A DNA stretch of 64,000 nucleotides, from positions 558,001 through 622,000 of the forward strand of contig NZ_JABAII010000001.1 in NCBI RefSeq assembly GCF_012641405.1, in the 5' to 3' direction. Positions 44,810-53,737 of the stretch are shown in pieces. The position numbers were made by a program, and so were the translations under genes. A model generated the notes under the pieces. The model did not search any database. It was not told the DNA's origin and was given only the letters and a program-made list of their open reading frames with translations. Each line of letters opens with the position of its first letter. The stretch's first letter is position 1. The DNA comes from Rhizobium sp. P40RR-XXII. GTDB lineage: Bacteria; Pseudomonadota; Alphaproteobacteria; Rhizobiales; Rhizobiaceae.

Positions 44810-47149
44810 TCACATCCCCTTGAGCCGCTCGACCGCCATCAGCACCCGCTCCGGCGTTGCCGGGGCATCGAGGCGCGGGCAGATGCGATAGTCCGCGACG
44901 CTTGCAACCGCCATCGACAATGCTTCGAGCACGGATATGCTGAGCATGAAGGGCGGTTCGCCGACCGCCTTTGAGCGGCCGATGGTGGCCTCGGTATTTT
45001 CGGACCATTCCGCCAGCCGCACGTTGAAGATCTTCGGCCGGTCGGAGGCGAGCGGGATCTTGTAGGTCGATGGCGCGTGGGTGCGCAGCCGGCCCTTTGC
45101 ATCCCACCAGAGCTCTTCGGTCGTCAGCCAGCCCATGCCCTGTACGAAAGCGCCTTCGACCTGGCCGATATCGATGGCCGGATTGAGCGAGCGGCCGACG
45201 TCGTGGAGGATGTCGGTGCGGTCGATCAGATACTCGCCGGTCAGCGTATCGATCGACACTTCCGAGCAGGCGGCACCATAGGAGAAATAATAGAAGGGCG
45301 TGCCCCGACCGGCCTTGCGATCCCAATGGATCTTCGGCGTCTTGTAGAAGCCGGCGGCCGAAAGCTGGACGCGGGCGAAATAAGCCTGCTTGACGAAATC
45401 GGGGAAGGGGATTTCCACTTCACCGATGCGCACGCGGTTCGGCAGGAACTGTACCTCCTCGGTGCCCACGCCCCATTTCTCCGTCGCGAAGGCAACGAGC
45501 CGCTCCTTGATCTGGCGCGCGGCGTCATAGGCTGCCATGCCATTCAGGTCGGAGCCGGAAGACGCAGCCGTTGCCGAGGTGTTCGGCACCTTGCCGGTCG
45601 TCGTCGCGGTAATCTTCACCTGATCGATATCGACCTGGAAACTGTCGGCCAGCACCTGCGCCACCTTGGTATAAAGGCCCTGGCCCATCTCGGTGCCGCC
45701 ATGGTTAAGGTGGATGGAGCCGTCCTGATAGATGTGCACCAGCGCGCCAGCCTGGTTGAAGGCAGTCATGGTGAAGGAGATGCCGAATTTCACCGGCGTC
45801 AGCGCGATGCCCTTGCGGATGAAGCGGCTGGAACGGTTGAACTCGATGATGGCGCTGCGCCGTGCCTGATAGTCGGACGTCTGTTCAAGCTCATCGACGA
45901 CGCGGTCGATGATGTTGTCGGTGACCTCCTGGTGATAGGGGGTCAGCGTTCGGCCGGAGCCCGGCTGGCCGTAGAAATTGGCGCGGCGGACTTCCAGAGG
46001 GTCCTTGCCGAGCGCATAGGCAATTTCTTCGATCATGCGTTCGCCGCCGACCATGCCCTGCGGGCCGCCGAAGCCGCGGAAGGCGGTGTTGGAGACGGTA
46101 TGCGTCTTCAGCGGCTTCGAGACCAGATGCACATGCGGGTAGAAATAGCTCGAATCCGCGTGAAACAGCGCGCGGTCAGTGACCGGGCCGGAAAGATCGG
46201 AGGAGAAGCCGCAACGTGCGGCATAGGTGGCATCGACGGCGTGGATGCGGCCCTCGTCGTCGAAGCCGACTTCATAGTCCACCAGGAAGTCGTGCCGTTT
46301 GCCCGTGGCGCTCATGTCCTCATCGCGGTCGGGCCGGAATTTCACGGCGTGGCCGAGTTTCTTGGCAGCGATGGCCGCGAGCGCCGCAAACTGGTTGCCC
46401 TGCGTTTCCTTGCCGCCGAAGCCGCCGCCCATGCGGCGCACGTTGACCGTCACTGCATTGGACGGAATGCCGAGGACATGGCCGACGATGTGCTGGATTT
46501 CGCTCGGATGCTGCGTCGACGACCAGACGGCTACTTCGTCGTCTTCGCCAGGGATCGCCATGGCGATATGGCTTTCGAGATAGAAATGTTCCTGGCCGCC
46601 GATGCGCATCTGCGCCTTGATGCGATTGATGGCATTCGCCATCTCGGTTTCGGGCTCGCCACGCTTCAAGGTCATCGGTTCGTAGACGAGCGGTGCGCCA
46701 TTGGCGAGCGCACCGTCGATATCGCTCCAATGCGGCAGGTCGCGATAGTCGATTTTGGCGAGGCGTGCGGCGCGACGAGCCGCATCGCGGGTTTCAGCGA
46801 TGACGGCGAAGATTGGCTGACCGTGGAATTCGACCTTGGTCTCGGCAAGCAGCGGTTCGTCGTGCATGCCGTTGGAGCTGGTGTCGTTGACGCCGGGGAT
46901 ATCGGCGCCGGTGAAGACCCAGACAACGCCGGGATAGGCCCGAACAGCCGAAAGATCGATGCCGGCGATCTCGGCATGGGCGCGGTCGGAAAGGCCGAGT
47001 GCGCCGTGTAATAGGCCGGCGGGTTCGGGAATATCGTCGATGTAATCGGCTGCTCCGGTCACGTGCTTGTGTGCGGAATCATGGCGCAGCGAGCCATGCA
47101 TGGACCCGTTGATGACGACTTTGGGCTCTTCGAAAGCGGATTTATCCAT
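44810..47149 (-). CDS. xdhB: Xanthine dehydrogenase molybdopterin subunit XdhB
   Basis: A 779-residue catalytic subunit oxidising hypoxanthine and xanthine to urate. Landmarks are the N-terminal HKHVTGAADYIDDIP, the molybdenum cofactor loops GGFGGKETQ and AFRGFGGPQGM, and the active-site glutamate region VEGAFVQGMGWLTTEEL. It starts three bases after the xdhA stop. The insertion factor gene xdhC usually follows xdhB, but here a 31-base gap and an opposing small gene follow instead. Confidence 0.95.
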   Translation of the reverse strand: MDKSAFEEPKVVINGSMHGSLRHDSAHKHVTGAADYIDDIPEPAGLLHGALGLSDRAHAEIAGIDLSAVRAYPGVVWVFTGADIPGVNDTSSNGMHDEPLLAETKVEFHGQPIFAVIAETRDAARRAARLAKIDYRDLPHWSDIDGALANGAPLVYEPMTLKRGEPETEMANAINRIKAQMRIGGQEHFYLESHIAMAIPGEDDEVAVWSSTQHPSEIQHIVGHVLGIPSNAVTVNVRRMGGGFGGKETQGNQFAALAAIAAKKLGHAVKFRPDRDEDMSATGKRHDFLVDYEVGFDDEGRIHAVDATYAARCGFSSDLSGPVTDRALFHADSSYFYPHVHLVSKPLKTHTVSNTAFRGFGGPQGMVGGERMIEEIAYALGKDPLEVRRANFYGQPGSGRTLTPYHQEVTDNIIDRVVDELEQTSDYQARRSAIIEFNRSSRFIRKGIALTPVKFGISFTMTAFNQAGALVHIYQDGSIHLNHGGTEMGQGLYTKVAQVLADSFQVDIDQVKITATTTGKVPNTSATAASSGSDLNGMAAYDAARQIKERLVAFATEKWGVGTEEVQFLPNRVRIGEVEIPFPDFVKQAYFARVQLSAAGFYKTPKIHWDRKAGRGTPFYYFSYGAACSEVSIDTLTGEYLIDRTDILHDVGRSLNPAIDIGQVEGAFVQGMGWLTTEELWWDAKGRLRTHAPSTYKIPLASDRPKIFNVRLAEWSENTEATIGRSKAVGEPPFMLSISVLEALSMAVASVADYRICPRLDAPATPERVLMAVERLKGM

Positions 47150-47152
47150 GGC

Positions 47153-48622
47153 TCAGGCCTCCGCCGTCGCAAAACGCTTCAGCTCCTGAGGCGCACCCGA
47201 CGTTTCAAGATAGAAGCGGATGAGAAGATTCTTGGCGGTCAGCTGCCGGTATTCGGCTGAAGCGCGCCAATCGGATAGCGGCGTGTAATCGCTGTCGAAG
47301 GCATCGCGTGCGGCGGTGACCGTCGCGTCCGTCCAGGGTTTGCCGAGCAATTCCGCCTCGACGGTACGAGCGCGCTTCGGCGTGCCGGCCATGCCGCCGA
47401 AGGCGATGCGGATATCGGCGACGTTACCGGCGGTGTCCAACGACAGATGGAAGGCGCCACAGGCGGCCGAAATATCCTCGTCTCGACGCTTGGAGATCTT
47501 GTAGACGGCGAAATGCGCATCGTCGGCTGGGTATGGCACGAAGATGCTTTCGACGAACTCGCCGGGATTGCGATCCTGCTTACCGTAATCGATGAAGAAA
47601 TCTTCCAGCGGCAGGCTGCGCGTGCCTGCCGTCGAGCGCAGTTTCACCGTTGTGCCGAGCGCGATCAGCGGCGGCGGCATGTCGCCGATCGGCGAGCCGT
47701 TGGCGATATTGCCGCCGATCGTGCCCATGTTGCGAACCTGCTCGCCGCCGATGCGGTTGATGAGGTTGGCAAATGCCGGGATCTTTTCGCCGATCACCGC
47801 AAAGGCGCGGCTATAGGTGAGGCCGGCGCCGATGGTGAGGCCCGCATCTTCAACAGTGATTTTCTGCAGATCGGTCAGATGGTTGATGAAGACGACCGGG
47901 TTCAGCCGGCGCATCTGCTTGGTGACCCAGAGGCCGACATCGGTCGAGCCGGCGACGACGGTCGCGGTCGGCTCGTCGGCAAGCACCTGCGCCAGTGCCG
48001 ATACAGAACCGGGCACGATGAGACGATCCTCGCCCTCGGAAATCTCGATGGTATCGCCACCCTGCATTGCCCAGAGGCGGGCGATGATATCGGCCCTGGT
48101 CTTTTCGAGCGGGTCGAAGAGCGCGCTCGGCCGTTTCTGGCTGACCTGCTCGGCGGCCTTGACGATCGGCTCGTAGCCCGTGCATCGACAGAGATTGCCC
48201 TGCAGCGACTTCTCGATCTGCGCCCGGCTCGGCTTTTCCGTCGTCAGCCAGAGGCCATAGAGCGACATGACGAAGCCCGGCGTGCAGAAGCCGCATTGCG
48301 AGCCGTGGCAATCGACCATGGCCTGCTGCACCGGATGAAGCGTACCGTTCTGGGCGGCAAGATGCTCGACTGTCACGACATGGGTCGCATGCAGCGAGCC
48401 GACGAAGCGGATGCAGGCATTGATGGATTCGTAGTGCAGTCCGCCATCGATCAGGCGGCCGACGAGAACTGTGCAGGCGCCGCAGTCGCCTTCCGCGCAT
48501 CCTTCCTTCGTGCCCGTGAGGCGCTGCTTGAGGCGCAGGAAGTCGAGCAGCGTCTCGGTGGGGCGCAGGCTGGATAGGGTGATATCCTCACCGTTGAGGA
48601 TGAAGCGAATGCAGTCGCTCAT
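47153..48622 (-). CDS. xdhA: Xanthine dehydrogenase small subunit XdhA (2Fe-2S and FAD)
   Basis: A 489-residue electron-transfer subunit. The plant-type [2Fe-2S] ligands lie in CAEGDCGACTVLVG. The helical second cluster has CGFCTPGF and CRCTGY. The FAD domain follows (VVAGSTDVGLW, GGNIANGSPIGD), then a CO-dehydrogenase flavoprotein C-terminal domain. It passes electrons from XdhB to NAD. It lies 69 bases after bdhA on the same strand, the mixed operon known from Sinorhizobium meliloti. Confidence 0.95.
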   Translation of the reverse strand: MSDCIRFILNGEDITLSSLRPTETLLDFLRLKQRLTGTKEGCAEGDCGACTVLVGRLIDGGLHYESINACIRFVGSLHATHVVTVEHLAAQNGTLHPVQQAMVDCHGSQCGFCTPGFVMSLYGLWLTTEKPSRAQIEKSLQGNLCRCTGYEPIVKAAEQVSQKRPSALFDPLEKTRADIIARLWAMQGGDTIEISEGEDRLIVPGSVSALAQVLADEPTATVVAGSTDVGLWVTKQMRRLNPVVFINHLTDLQKITVEDAGLTIGAGLTYSRAFAVIGEKIPAFANLINRIGGEQVRNMGTIGGNIANGSPIGDMPPPLIALGTTVKLRSTAGTRSLPLEDFFIDYGKQDRNPGEFVESIFVPYPADDAHFAVYKISKRRDEDISAACGAFHLSLDTAGNVADIRIAFGGMAGTPKRARTVEAELLGKPWTDATVTAARDAFDSDYTPLSDWRASAEYRQLTAKNLLIRFYLETSGAPQELKRFATAEA

Positions 48623-48691
48623 GTCGTTCCCGTTTTTCGATCTGTTGGCCGGGCCGGATACGCAGACGAATCCGGCCCTAACCGTCTATGG

Positions 48692-49468
48692 TTATTCCGC
48701 GGTCCAGCCACCGTCAATCGAGACGTGCGTGCCGGTCACCTGGCGCGCCTCGTCGCTTGCAAGGTAGAGCGACAGGGCGCCGATCTCCTCGGCCTTGACG
48801 AACTCGTGCGTCGGCTGGGCCTTGAGGATGACCTCGTTCTTGACCTGCTCCTCGGTCATGCCGCGGGCCTTGGCCGTGTCCGGGATCTGCTTTTCGACAA
48901 GCGGGGTCAGGACGTAGCCCGGGCAAATGGCATTCACCGTGACGCCGAATTCGGCAAGCTCAAGCGCTGCCGTCTTGGTCAGCCCCAATATACCATGTTT
49001 TGCCGCGACATAGGCGGACTTGAAGGGTGAGGCGACCAAGCCATGCGCCGAGGCGATGTTGATGATGCGGCCGTATTTTTTGGCCTTCATCAGCGGAATG
49101 GCGGCGCGGATGGTATGGAAGGAGCTGGAGAGGTTGATCGCGATGATCTGGTCCCATTTCTCGATCGGGAAGTCCTCGATCTTCTCGACATGCTGGATGC
49201 CGGCATTGTTGACGAGGACATCGACGCTGCCGAAGGTGGAATTGGCCGTTGCGATCAGGTCGGCAATTTCGGCGGGCTTCGTCATGTCGGCGGGATGGTA
49301 GATCACCTTGCCGCCGCCCGAGGCTTCGAGCTCGTTCTTGATCGCGTCGATTTCCTCGGGCTTCCCGAAGCCGTTGATGACGACGTTATCACCCGTGGCG
49401 GCGAAGGCGGTCGCGATGGCGAGGCCGATACCGCTCGTGGAACCGGTGACGACAACTGTTCTTGCCAT
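48692..49468 (-). CDS. bdhA: 3-hydroxybutyrate dehydrogenase
   Basis: SDR enzyme of 258 residues that oxidises D-3-hydroxybutyrate to acetoacetate in polyhydroxybutyrate breakdown. Motifs are VTGSTSGIGLAIA, NNAGIQHVEKIEDFP, NIASAHGLVASPFKSAYVAAKHG (Ser, Tyr, Lys) in overlapping parts and the C-terminal SIDGGWTAE. The HVEKIEDFP and HEFVKAEEIG segments are typical of BdhA. It heads bdhA-xdhA-xdhB. Confidence 0.95.
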   Translation of the reverse strand: MARTVVVTGSTSGIGLAIATAFAATGDNVVINGFGKPEEIDAIKNELEASGGGKVIYHPADMTKPAEIADLIATANSTFGSVDVLVNNAGIQHVEKIEDFPIEKWDQIIAINLSSSFHTIRAAIPLMKAKKYGRIINIASAHGLVASPFKSAYVAAKHGILGLTKTAALELAEFGVTVNAICPGYVLTPLVEKQIPDTAKARGMTEEQVKNEVILKAQPTHEFVKAEEIGALSLYLASDEARQVTGTHVSIDGGWTAE

Positions 49469-49523
49469 GATCTTCTCCTTAGACAGCGCAGCTCCTGCTG
49501 CAGTGCAAAACGGACTGAGCTTA

Positions 49524-49626
49524 CTGCATAATTCCTTAAATCGGGATCGATTTAAGGATAAAATTATGCAGCATCTAAAGTGCTACGGCGACCTTTGCGC
49601 GTCACATGTGACGCGCGGCGCTGTAG
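49524..49626. repeat. Composite palindromic element with two stem-loops
   Basis: First stem: CTGCATAATT plus CCTTAAATCG pairs with its inverse across a GGAT loop, with a four-base bulge on the right arm (49524-49571). Second: a perfect 20-base palindrome with core GTCACATGTGAC (49597-49616) inside CTACGGCG/CGCTGTAG arms (49583-49626). Both resemble intergenic repeats I recall from Rhizobium genomes (RIME-like). Confidence 0.65.
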
Positions 49627-49728
49627 TCCCAAACCCGCGGATATGGCAATCGCATTGCTGCAAGTCCCTTTTGCGGCACCTTGACCCACGATGCTGTGAA
49701 CAGGAAAGCGCTTCCTTCAGCGAAAAAT

Positions 49729-49761
49729 TTCGTTTTGCTTTCTTTTCACATTCGTTTTGCT
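49729..49761 (+). promoter_or_regulatory. Probable GlpR (DeoR-type) operator before glpK
   Basis: TTCGTTTTGCT occurs twice, at 49729-49739 and 49751-49761, 22 bases apart, about two helical turns, starting 74 bases upstream of the glpK ATG. TTCG-rich direct repeats are the usual pattern of DeoR-family sites. The regulator is not encoded in this window. Confidence 0.5.
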
Positions 49762-49802
49762 CGCGTATCTGTTGTTTCGGGATGCATTAGCGGGAGGAAC
49801 GC

Positions 49803-51299
49803 ATGAGCGGTTATGTCTTGGCGATCGATCAGGGAACGACGTCGACGCGGGCTATCGTTTTCGACGGCAAGATGAAGGTTGCCGGTGTCGGGCAAAAGGA
49901 ATTCACTCAGTATTATCCGAAGCCCGGCTGGGTCGAGCACGATCCAGAGGAGATCTGGTCGTCTGTCCTCGTCACCGTCCGCAAGGCGATCGAGGCCGCA
50001 GGCATAACCGCCAAGGATATTGCAGCCCTCGGCATCACCAATCAGCGCGAGACCGTCGTCGTCTGGGATCGCGAGACAGGCAAGCCGATCCACAATGCCA
50101 TCGTCTGGCAGGATCGCCGCACGGCAAGCTATTGCGAGAAGCTCAAGCGCCAGGACCTGGAAAAGCTCTTCACTCGCCGCACCGGCCTGCTGCTCGATCC
50201 CTATTTCTCCGGCACCAAGCTCTCCTGGCTGCTGACCAATGTGAAGGGCGCCCGTGCCCGCGCTGCCAGGGGCGGCCTCTGCTTCGGCACCGTCGATACG
50301 TTCCTGATCTGGCGGCTGACCGGGGGCAAAAGCTTCGTTACCGATGCCACCAACGCCTCGCGGACGCTCATGTACAATATCGGCGCCAACGAATGGGACG
50401 AAGAGCTGCTGGATATTCTGCAGGTCCCCGCTGCGATGCTGCCAGAGGTGAAGGATTGCGCCGCCGATTTCGGCGTGACCGATCCCTCGCTCTTCGGTGC
50501 CGAAATCCCGATCCTCGGCGTTGCCGGCGACCAGCAGGCGGCGACGATCGGCCAGGCCTGCTTCGAACGCGGCATGATGAAATCCACCTATGGCACGGGC
50601 TGCTTCGCGTTGCTCAATACCGGCGCGGACATGGTGCGCTCGAAGAACCGCCTGCTGACCACCATCGCCTACCGGCTGAACGGTGAGACGACTTATGCGC
50701 TCGAAGGATCGATCTTCATCGCGGGCGCCGCGGTGCAGTGGCTGCGCGATGGCCTGAAGGCCATCCAGCGCGCTTCGGATTCCGGCGAACTCGCAGCCAA
50801 GGCCGATCCGCTGCAGGAGATCTATCTCGTGCCGGCCTTCACCGGTCTTGGCGCGCCTTACTGGGATCCGGATGCCCGCGGCGCGATCTTCGGCCTCACG
50901 CGCAATACCGGACCGGAAGAAATTGTCAGGGCAGCGCTGGAAGCCGTCTGCTATCAGTCGCGCGACCTTCTGGATGCGATGCACAAGGATTGGCGCAATG
51001 GCAGCGGGCAGGACACGGTGCTGCGCGTCGATGGCGGCATGGTCGCTTCCGACTGGACGATGCAGCGTCTTGCCGATCTGCTCAATGCGCCGGTCGACCG
51101 TCCGACCATTCTGGAAACGACCGCGCTCGGTGCTGCCTGGCTTGCCGGCAGCCGCGCCGGCGTCTGGCCGGATCGCACCGGCTTCGCCAAGGCATGGGCG
51201 CGAGACCGGCGGTTCGAGCCTGAAATGGATGACAAGACGCGAAATACGAAAATGAAGGGGTGGAAGAACGCGGTGTCGCGCACTTTGAGTGCACGGTAG
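49803..51299 (+). CDS. glpK: Glycerol kinase
   Basis: FGGY-family kinase of 498 residues phosphorylating glycerol to glycerol-3-phosphate. Motifs are the phosphate-binding [44 protein letters not shown], and the FGGY signature [20 protein letters not shown]. Catalytic Asp lies in [13 protein letters not shown]. The SD is GGGAGG. No glpF or glpD is adjacent. Confidence 0.96.
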   Translation: MSGYVLAIDQGTTSTRAIVFDGKMKVAGVGQKEFTQYYPKPGWVEHDPEEIWSSVLVTVRKAIEAAGITAKDIAALGITNQRETVVVWDRETGKPIHNAIVWQDRRTASYCEKLKRQDLEKLFTRRTGLLLDPYFSGTKLSWLLTNVKGARARAARGGLCFGTVDTFLIWRLTGGKSFVTDATNASRTLMYNIGANEWDEELLDILQVPAAMLPEVKDCAADFGVTDPSLFGAEIPILGVAGDQQAATIGQACFERGMMKSTYGTGCFALLNTGADMVRSKNRLLTTIAYRLNGETTYALEGSIFIAGAAVQWLRDGLKAIQRASDSGELAAKADPLQEIYLVPAFTGLGAPYWDPDARGAIFGLTRNTGPEEIVRAALEAVCYQSRDLLDAMHKDWRNGSGQDTVLRVDGGMVASDWTMQRLADLLNAPVDRPTILETTALGAAWLAGSRAGVWPDRTGFAKAWARDRRFEPEMDDKTRNTKMKGWKNAVSRTLSAR

Positions 51300-51410
51300 A
51301 GGCGATCGCCATGATGCGCCGCTCACCTTAGGTTATGCCGTGTAAGATTTCTTTATTTTGCTTATATAAGGGCACGCAGCGATACTCACGCCGTTCGTGG
51401 TTCGGAGGGG

Positions 51411-52283
51411 ATGTTCCGAGCCATCTTTGAAAGTTTTTCCCTTTGGAATGAATGCCTTCTGAGAGACGACGACGGGATAATGGCTGCTCAATTTAGCGAA
51501 CTGAAGAAACACTTTTACCGGCAGATCAAGTATCATCTGACCCGACCGAGGCCCCCGGTGCTGGCCGAGCGGTTCGATGGGCCTGTTCTTGTCGTCGGAT
51601 CGGCGCCAGTGTCGAACAAGCCGGCGGATTTCGACAAGAGCTTCCGGGTGATCACCATCAACGGATCGCAGACGGTGACGAAGGGCTGGGGAATAGAGGC
51701 GCCCGACGTGACGCTCGTTCAGTTCAACCAGATCGAAGGCACGAACACCAATGCCGTCGAGGTGCGCCGCGTTCTGAACGGCGAACGAACGAAGATGCTC
51801 TATGTGCTGCTGTGGCGGAAGGAACGTCGACGGCTGGAAGACGGGCTGAGAGCCTTCAATTACGGCTACGACAAGCTTGAAATCGTCGATCGCTACAAGC
51901 GCATGGCGCTGCTGGACCGGGTCGGCGGGGTGAAGTGCAGCGAACTCGGCGCTGACGACAAATGCTCCAACGGCATCAACGCCGTCCTGTTCGCGCTCTA
52001 TAACGGCGCAACCGAAGTGATCATCACCGGCATCAATCCCGATTCCGGCGGGCATGTCTACAACACGGAAAATCTCGCCCGCCTCCATGTCCGCAAGGAC
52101 CGCGAAGTTCTCGAACGGCTGATCCAACGGGGCTATCCAGTGTTCACCTCGGATCCGGGCGTTTCGCAATCCATCGGTCTGCCGCTGTGGACCGGCAAGG
52201 CGAGGACCGGTCGGGCGATCGAAGCCGATGTCAAGCGGCCTGCGCCGATAACGGCAGGGGCTGTCAATCCATCCTTGAGCTAA
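51411..52283 (+). CDS. Protein of unknown function with N-terminal Rossmann-like segment
   Basis: A 290-residue protein from the ATG at 51411, where GGAGGGG is very close to the start codon. The ATG at 51480 is an alternative. The segment GPVLVVGSAPVSNKPADFDK followed by RVITINGSQTV resembles the GS-P-S loop of DUF115/MptE-like or sialyltransferase-like proteins. VIITGINPDSGGHVYNTENL is a second conserved-looking block. No signal peptide or membrane helix is clear. A glycosyltransferase-like role in surface carbohydrate is a guess. Confidence 0.7.
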   Translation: MFRAIFESFSLWNECLLRDDDGIMAAQFSELKKHFYRQIKYHLTRPRPPVLAERFDGPVLVVGSAPVSNKPADFDKSFRVITINGSQTVTKGWGIEAPDVTLVQFNQIEGTNTNAVEVRRVLNGERTKMLYVLLWRKERRRLEDGLRAFNYGYDKLEIVDRYKRMALLDRVGGVKCSELGADDKCSNGINAVLFALYNGATEVIITGINPDSGGHVYNTENLARLHVRKDREVLERLIQRGYPVFTSDPGVSQSIGLPLWTGKARTGRAIEADVKRPAPITAGAVNPSLS

Positions 52284-52311
52284 AGGACTGCCGGCGGCTG
52301 ACGCATGCGAT

Positions 52312-52341
52312 GATTCCATGCCAAGATCGCAGCATGGAATC
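52312..52341 (+). other. Stem-loop overlapping the ldcA start
   Basis: GATTCCATGC and GCATGGAATC pair perfectly around a ten-base loop. The right arm contains the ATG at 52334 proposed as start. Formation in mRNA would hide that codon. Confidence 0.55.
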
Positions 52342-53281
52342 ACTCGATCGCACAGAGACCAGTCGGATATCAATGCCGCCGCCATTGCGGCCGGGCGACA
52401 AGGTGCGCTTTGTGTCGCCCGCAAGCTCGCCCGATAGGGACAGGGTTCAGAAGCATGCCGAAATCCTGAAAGGCTGGGGATTGAGCGTCGACTTCGGCGA
52501 ACACGTCTTCCGCAAGTGGAATTATCTTGCCGGCACCGATGAAGAGCGGCTGTCGGATCTCAACGCCGCGCTTCGCGATCCCGGTGTTGGGGCGATCTTC
52601 GCCACGCGTGGCGGCAAAGGATCTTATCGAATTGCCGATCAGCTGGATTTTGAAGCGGCGCGGCGCAACCCGAAATTCGTCATCGACTTCAGCGATATCA
52701 CCGCATTGCATTTGAGCTTGCTGAGGCATTGTCATCAGGTCGGCATTCACGGCGCGTTTTCTATCGGGCCAAATGAAGACGGTGTCAGCCCTTACACGCA
52801 TGACTCGCTGCGGCAGGCGTTGATGGCAACCGAGGACATCATCATTGCCGGGCGCCCGGAAGAGCCGACCTCGCGGCTGACGACAGACGGTGTGGCCAAA
52901 GGCCGGCTGATCGGCGGCAATCTCGATATGGTGGCCACATCCGCCGGCTGGGCGTTGCCGGATCTGCACGGCGAAATTCTATTGCTCGAAGCGATCGGCC
53001 TGTATCCCGGTCAGGTGGACCGGCAGATGACGATGCTGCGCAAGGCGGGGCATCTGGATGGTCTGACAGGTGTCGCCATTGGCCAGTTTACCGACTTCGA
53101 GTTCGATCGTCCTTATTCGGTGATCGATATCCTGCGCGAGCATTTGACGGCGCTGAATGTGCCGATCCTCGGCGGTTTGCCGCTTGGGCATGGCGATCGT
53201 CCGGCAAGTGCGTTGATCGGCGCTGTCGCGGAACTCGACGCGAGGGCCGGGACCTTGGTGATCCGGCGCGGCAAGGCCTGA
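52334..53281 (+). CDS. ldcA: LD-carboxypeptidase (peptidase S66)
   Basis: Serine peptidase of about 315 residues that removes the terminal D-Ala from murein tetrapeptides during cell-wall recycling. The N-terminus LRPGDKVRFVSPASSP is typical. The nucleophile Ser lies in DFSDITALH, the Glu in ILLLEAIGLYPGQ and the His in GLPLGHGDRP. Starts at 52310, 52334 or 52373 are all possible and none has a strong SD. The last (MPPPLRPGD) best fits the family length. There is no signal peptide, as expected for the cytoplasmic enzyme. Confidence 0.88.
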   Translation: MESLDRTETSRISMPPPLRPGDKVRFVSPASSPDRDRVQKHAEILKGWGLSVDFGEHVFRKWNYLAGTDEERLSDLNAALRDPGVGAIFATRGGKGSYRIADQLDFEAARRNPKFVIDFSDITALHLSLLRHCHQVGIHGAFSIGPNEDGVSPYTHDSLRQALMATEDIIIAGRPEEPTSRLTTDGVAKGRLIGGNLDMVATSAGWALPDLHGEILLLEAIGLYPGQVDRQMTMLRKAGHLDGLTGVAIGQFTDFEFDRPYSVIDILREHLTALNVPILGGLPLGHGDRPASALIGAVAELDARAGTLVIRRGKA

Positions 53282-53312
53282 CCGCCTGCTGCAATATTTT
53301 TTTGACGTAGCC

Positions 53313-53339
53313 TGTCGGTCCGGATGATATTCCTTCGTC
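53313..53339 (+). promoter_or_regulatory. Probable ECF sigma promoter before the YCII-ECF operon
   Basis: TGTCGG, 17 bases, then CGTC, ending 23 bases before the start codon. The same pair with identical spacing occurs at 55012-55038 before the next gene of the module. TGTCG-type -35 boxes fit promoters reported for ECF42 sigma factors. Confidence 0.65.
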
Positions 53340-53362
53340 TTTAAAGGGAGAAGGGAATCCTC

Positions 53363-53737
53363 ATGCTCTATGCGATCCTATGCTACAACGACGAAGATAC
53401 CGTATTCGCCTGGTCCAAGGAGCAGGAGGAGACAACCATGGCGCGGCTGATTGCCGTGCAGGAGCCGCTAAGACAGGCCGGCAAGCTTGGCCCGGTGGCG
53501 CGACTGATGCCGACGACGGCGGCAACGACCTTGCGCAAGGGCAAGAACGAACCGATCGTCATCGACGGTCCCTTTGCGGAAACGAAAGAGCAGTTGCTCG
53601 GTTTCTATGTGGTCGATTTCGAAACCCTCGACGAAGCCATTGATTTCTCGAAGGAGCTTGCCGCGGCCAATCCCGGTGTCGGCTCCTATGAAATCCGCCC
53701 GCTTTACGTCTTCCGGCCAGGAGCGGTTGCGACATGA
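53363..53737 (+). CDS. YCII-related (DGPF-domain) protein
   Basis: A 124-residue protein of the YCII/DGPF family: MLYAILCYNDED, LMPTTAATTLRKG and the name-giving VIDGPFAETKEQLLGFYVVD. These dimeric proteins are constant neighbours of ECF42 sigma factors. Their biochemical role is not established. The stop overlaps the sigma factor start by four bases. Confidence 0.92.
   Translation: MLYAILCYNDEDTVFAWSKEQEETTMARLIAVQEPLRQAGKLGPVARLMPTTAATTLRKGKNEPIVIDGPFAETKEQLLGFYVVDFETLDEAIDFSKELAAANPGVGSYEIRPLYVFRPGAVAT

Larger units (their letters stand above)
49469..49802. other. bdhA-glpK divergent region
   Basis: A 334-base gap without a gene. It is mostly occupied by a composite palindromic repeat (49524-49626) and a probable glpK operator with direct repeats (49729-49761). 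Promoters for bdhA and glpK must lie at its two ends. Confidence 0.6.

Noticed and set aside
45077..47011. 644-codon open frame on the plus strand
   Set aside because: Antisense to xdhB, whose motifs are intact. No RBS or family resemblance.
49524..49626. CRISPR array
   Set aside because: The repeats are inverted stem-loops without regularly spaced direct repeats. No cas gene is present.
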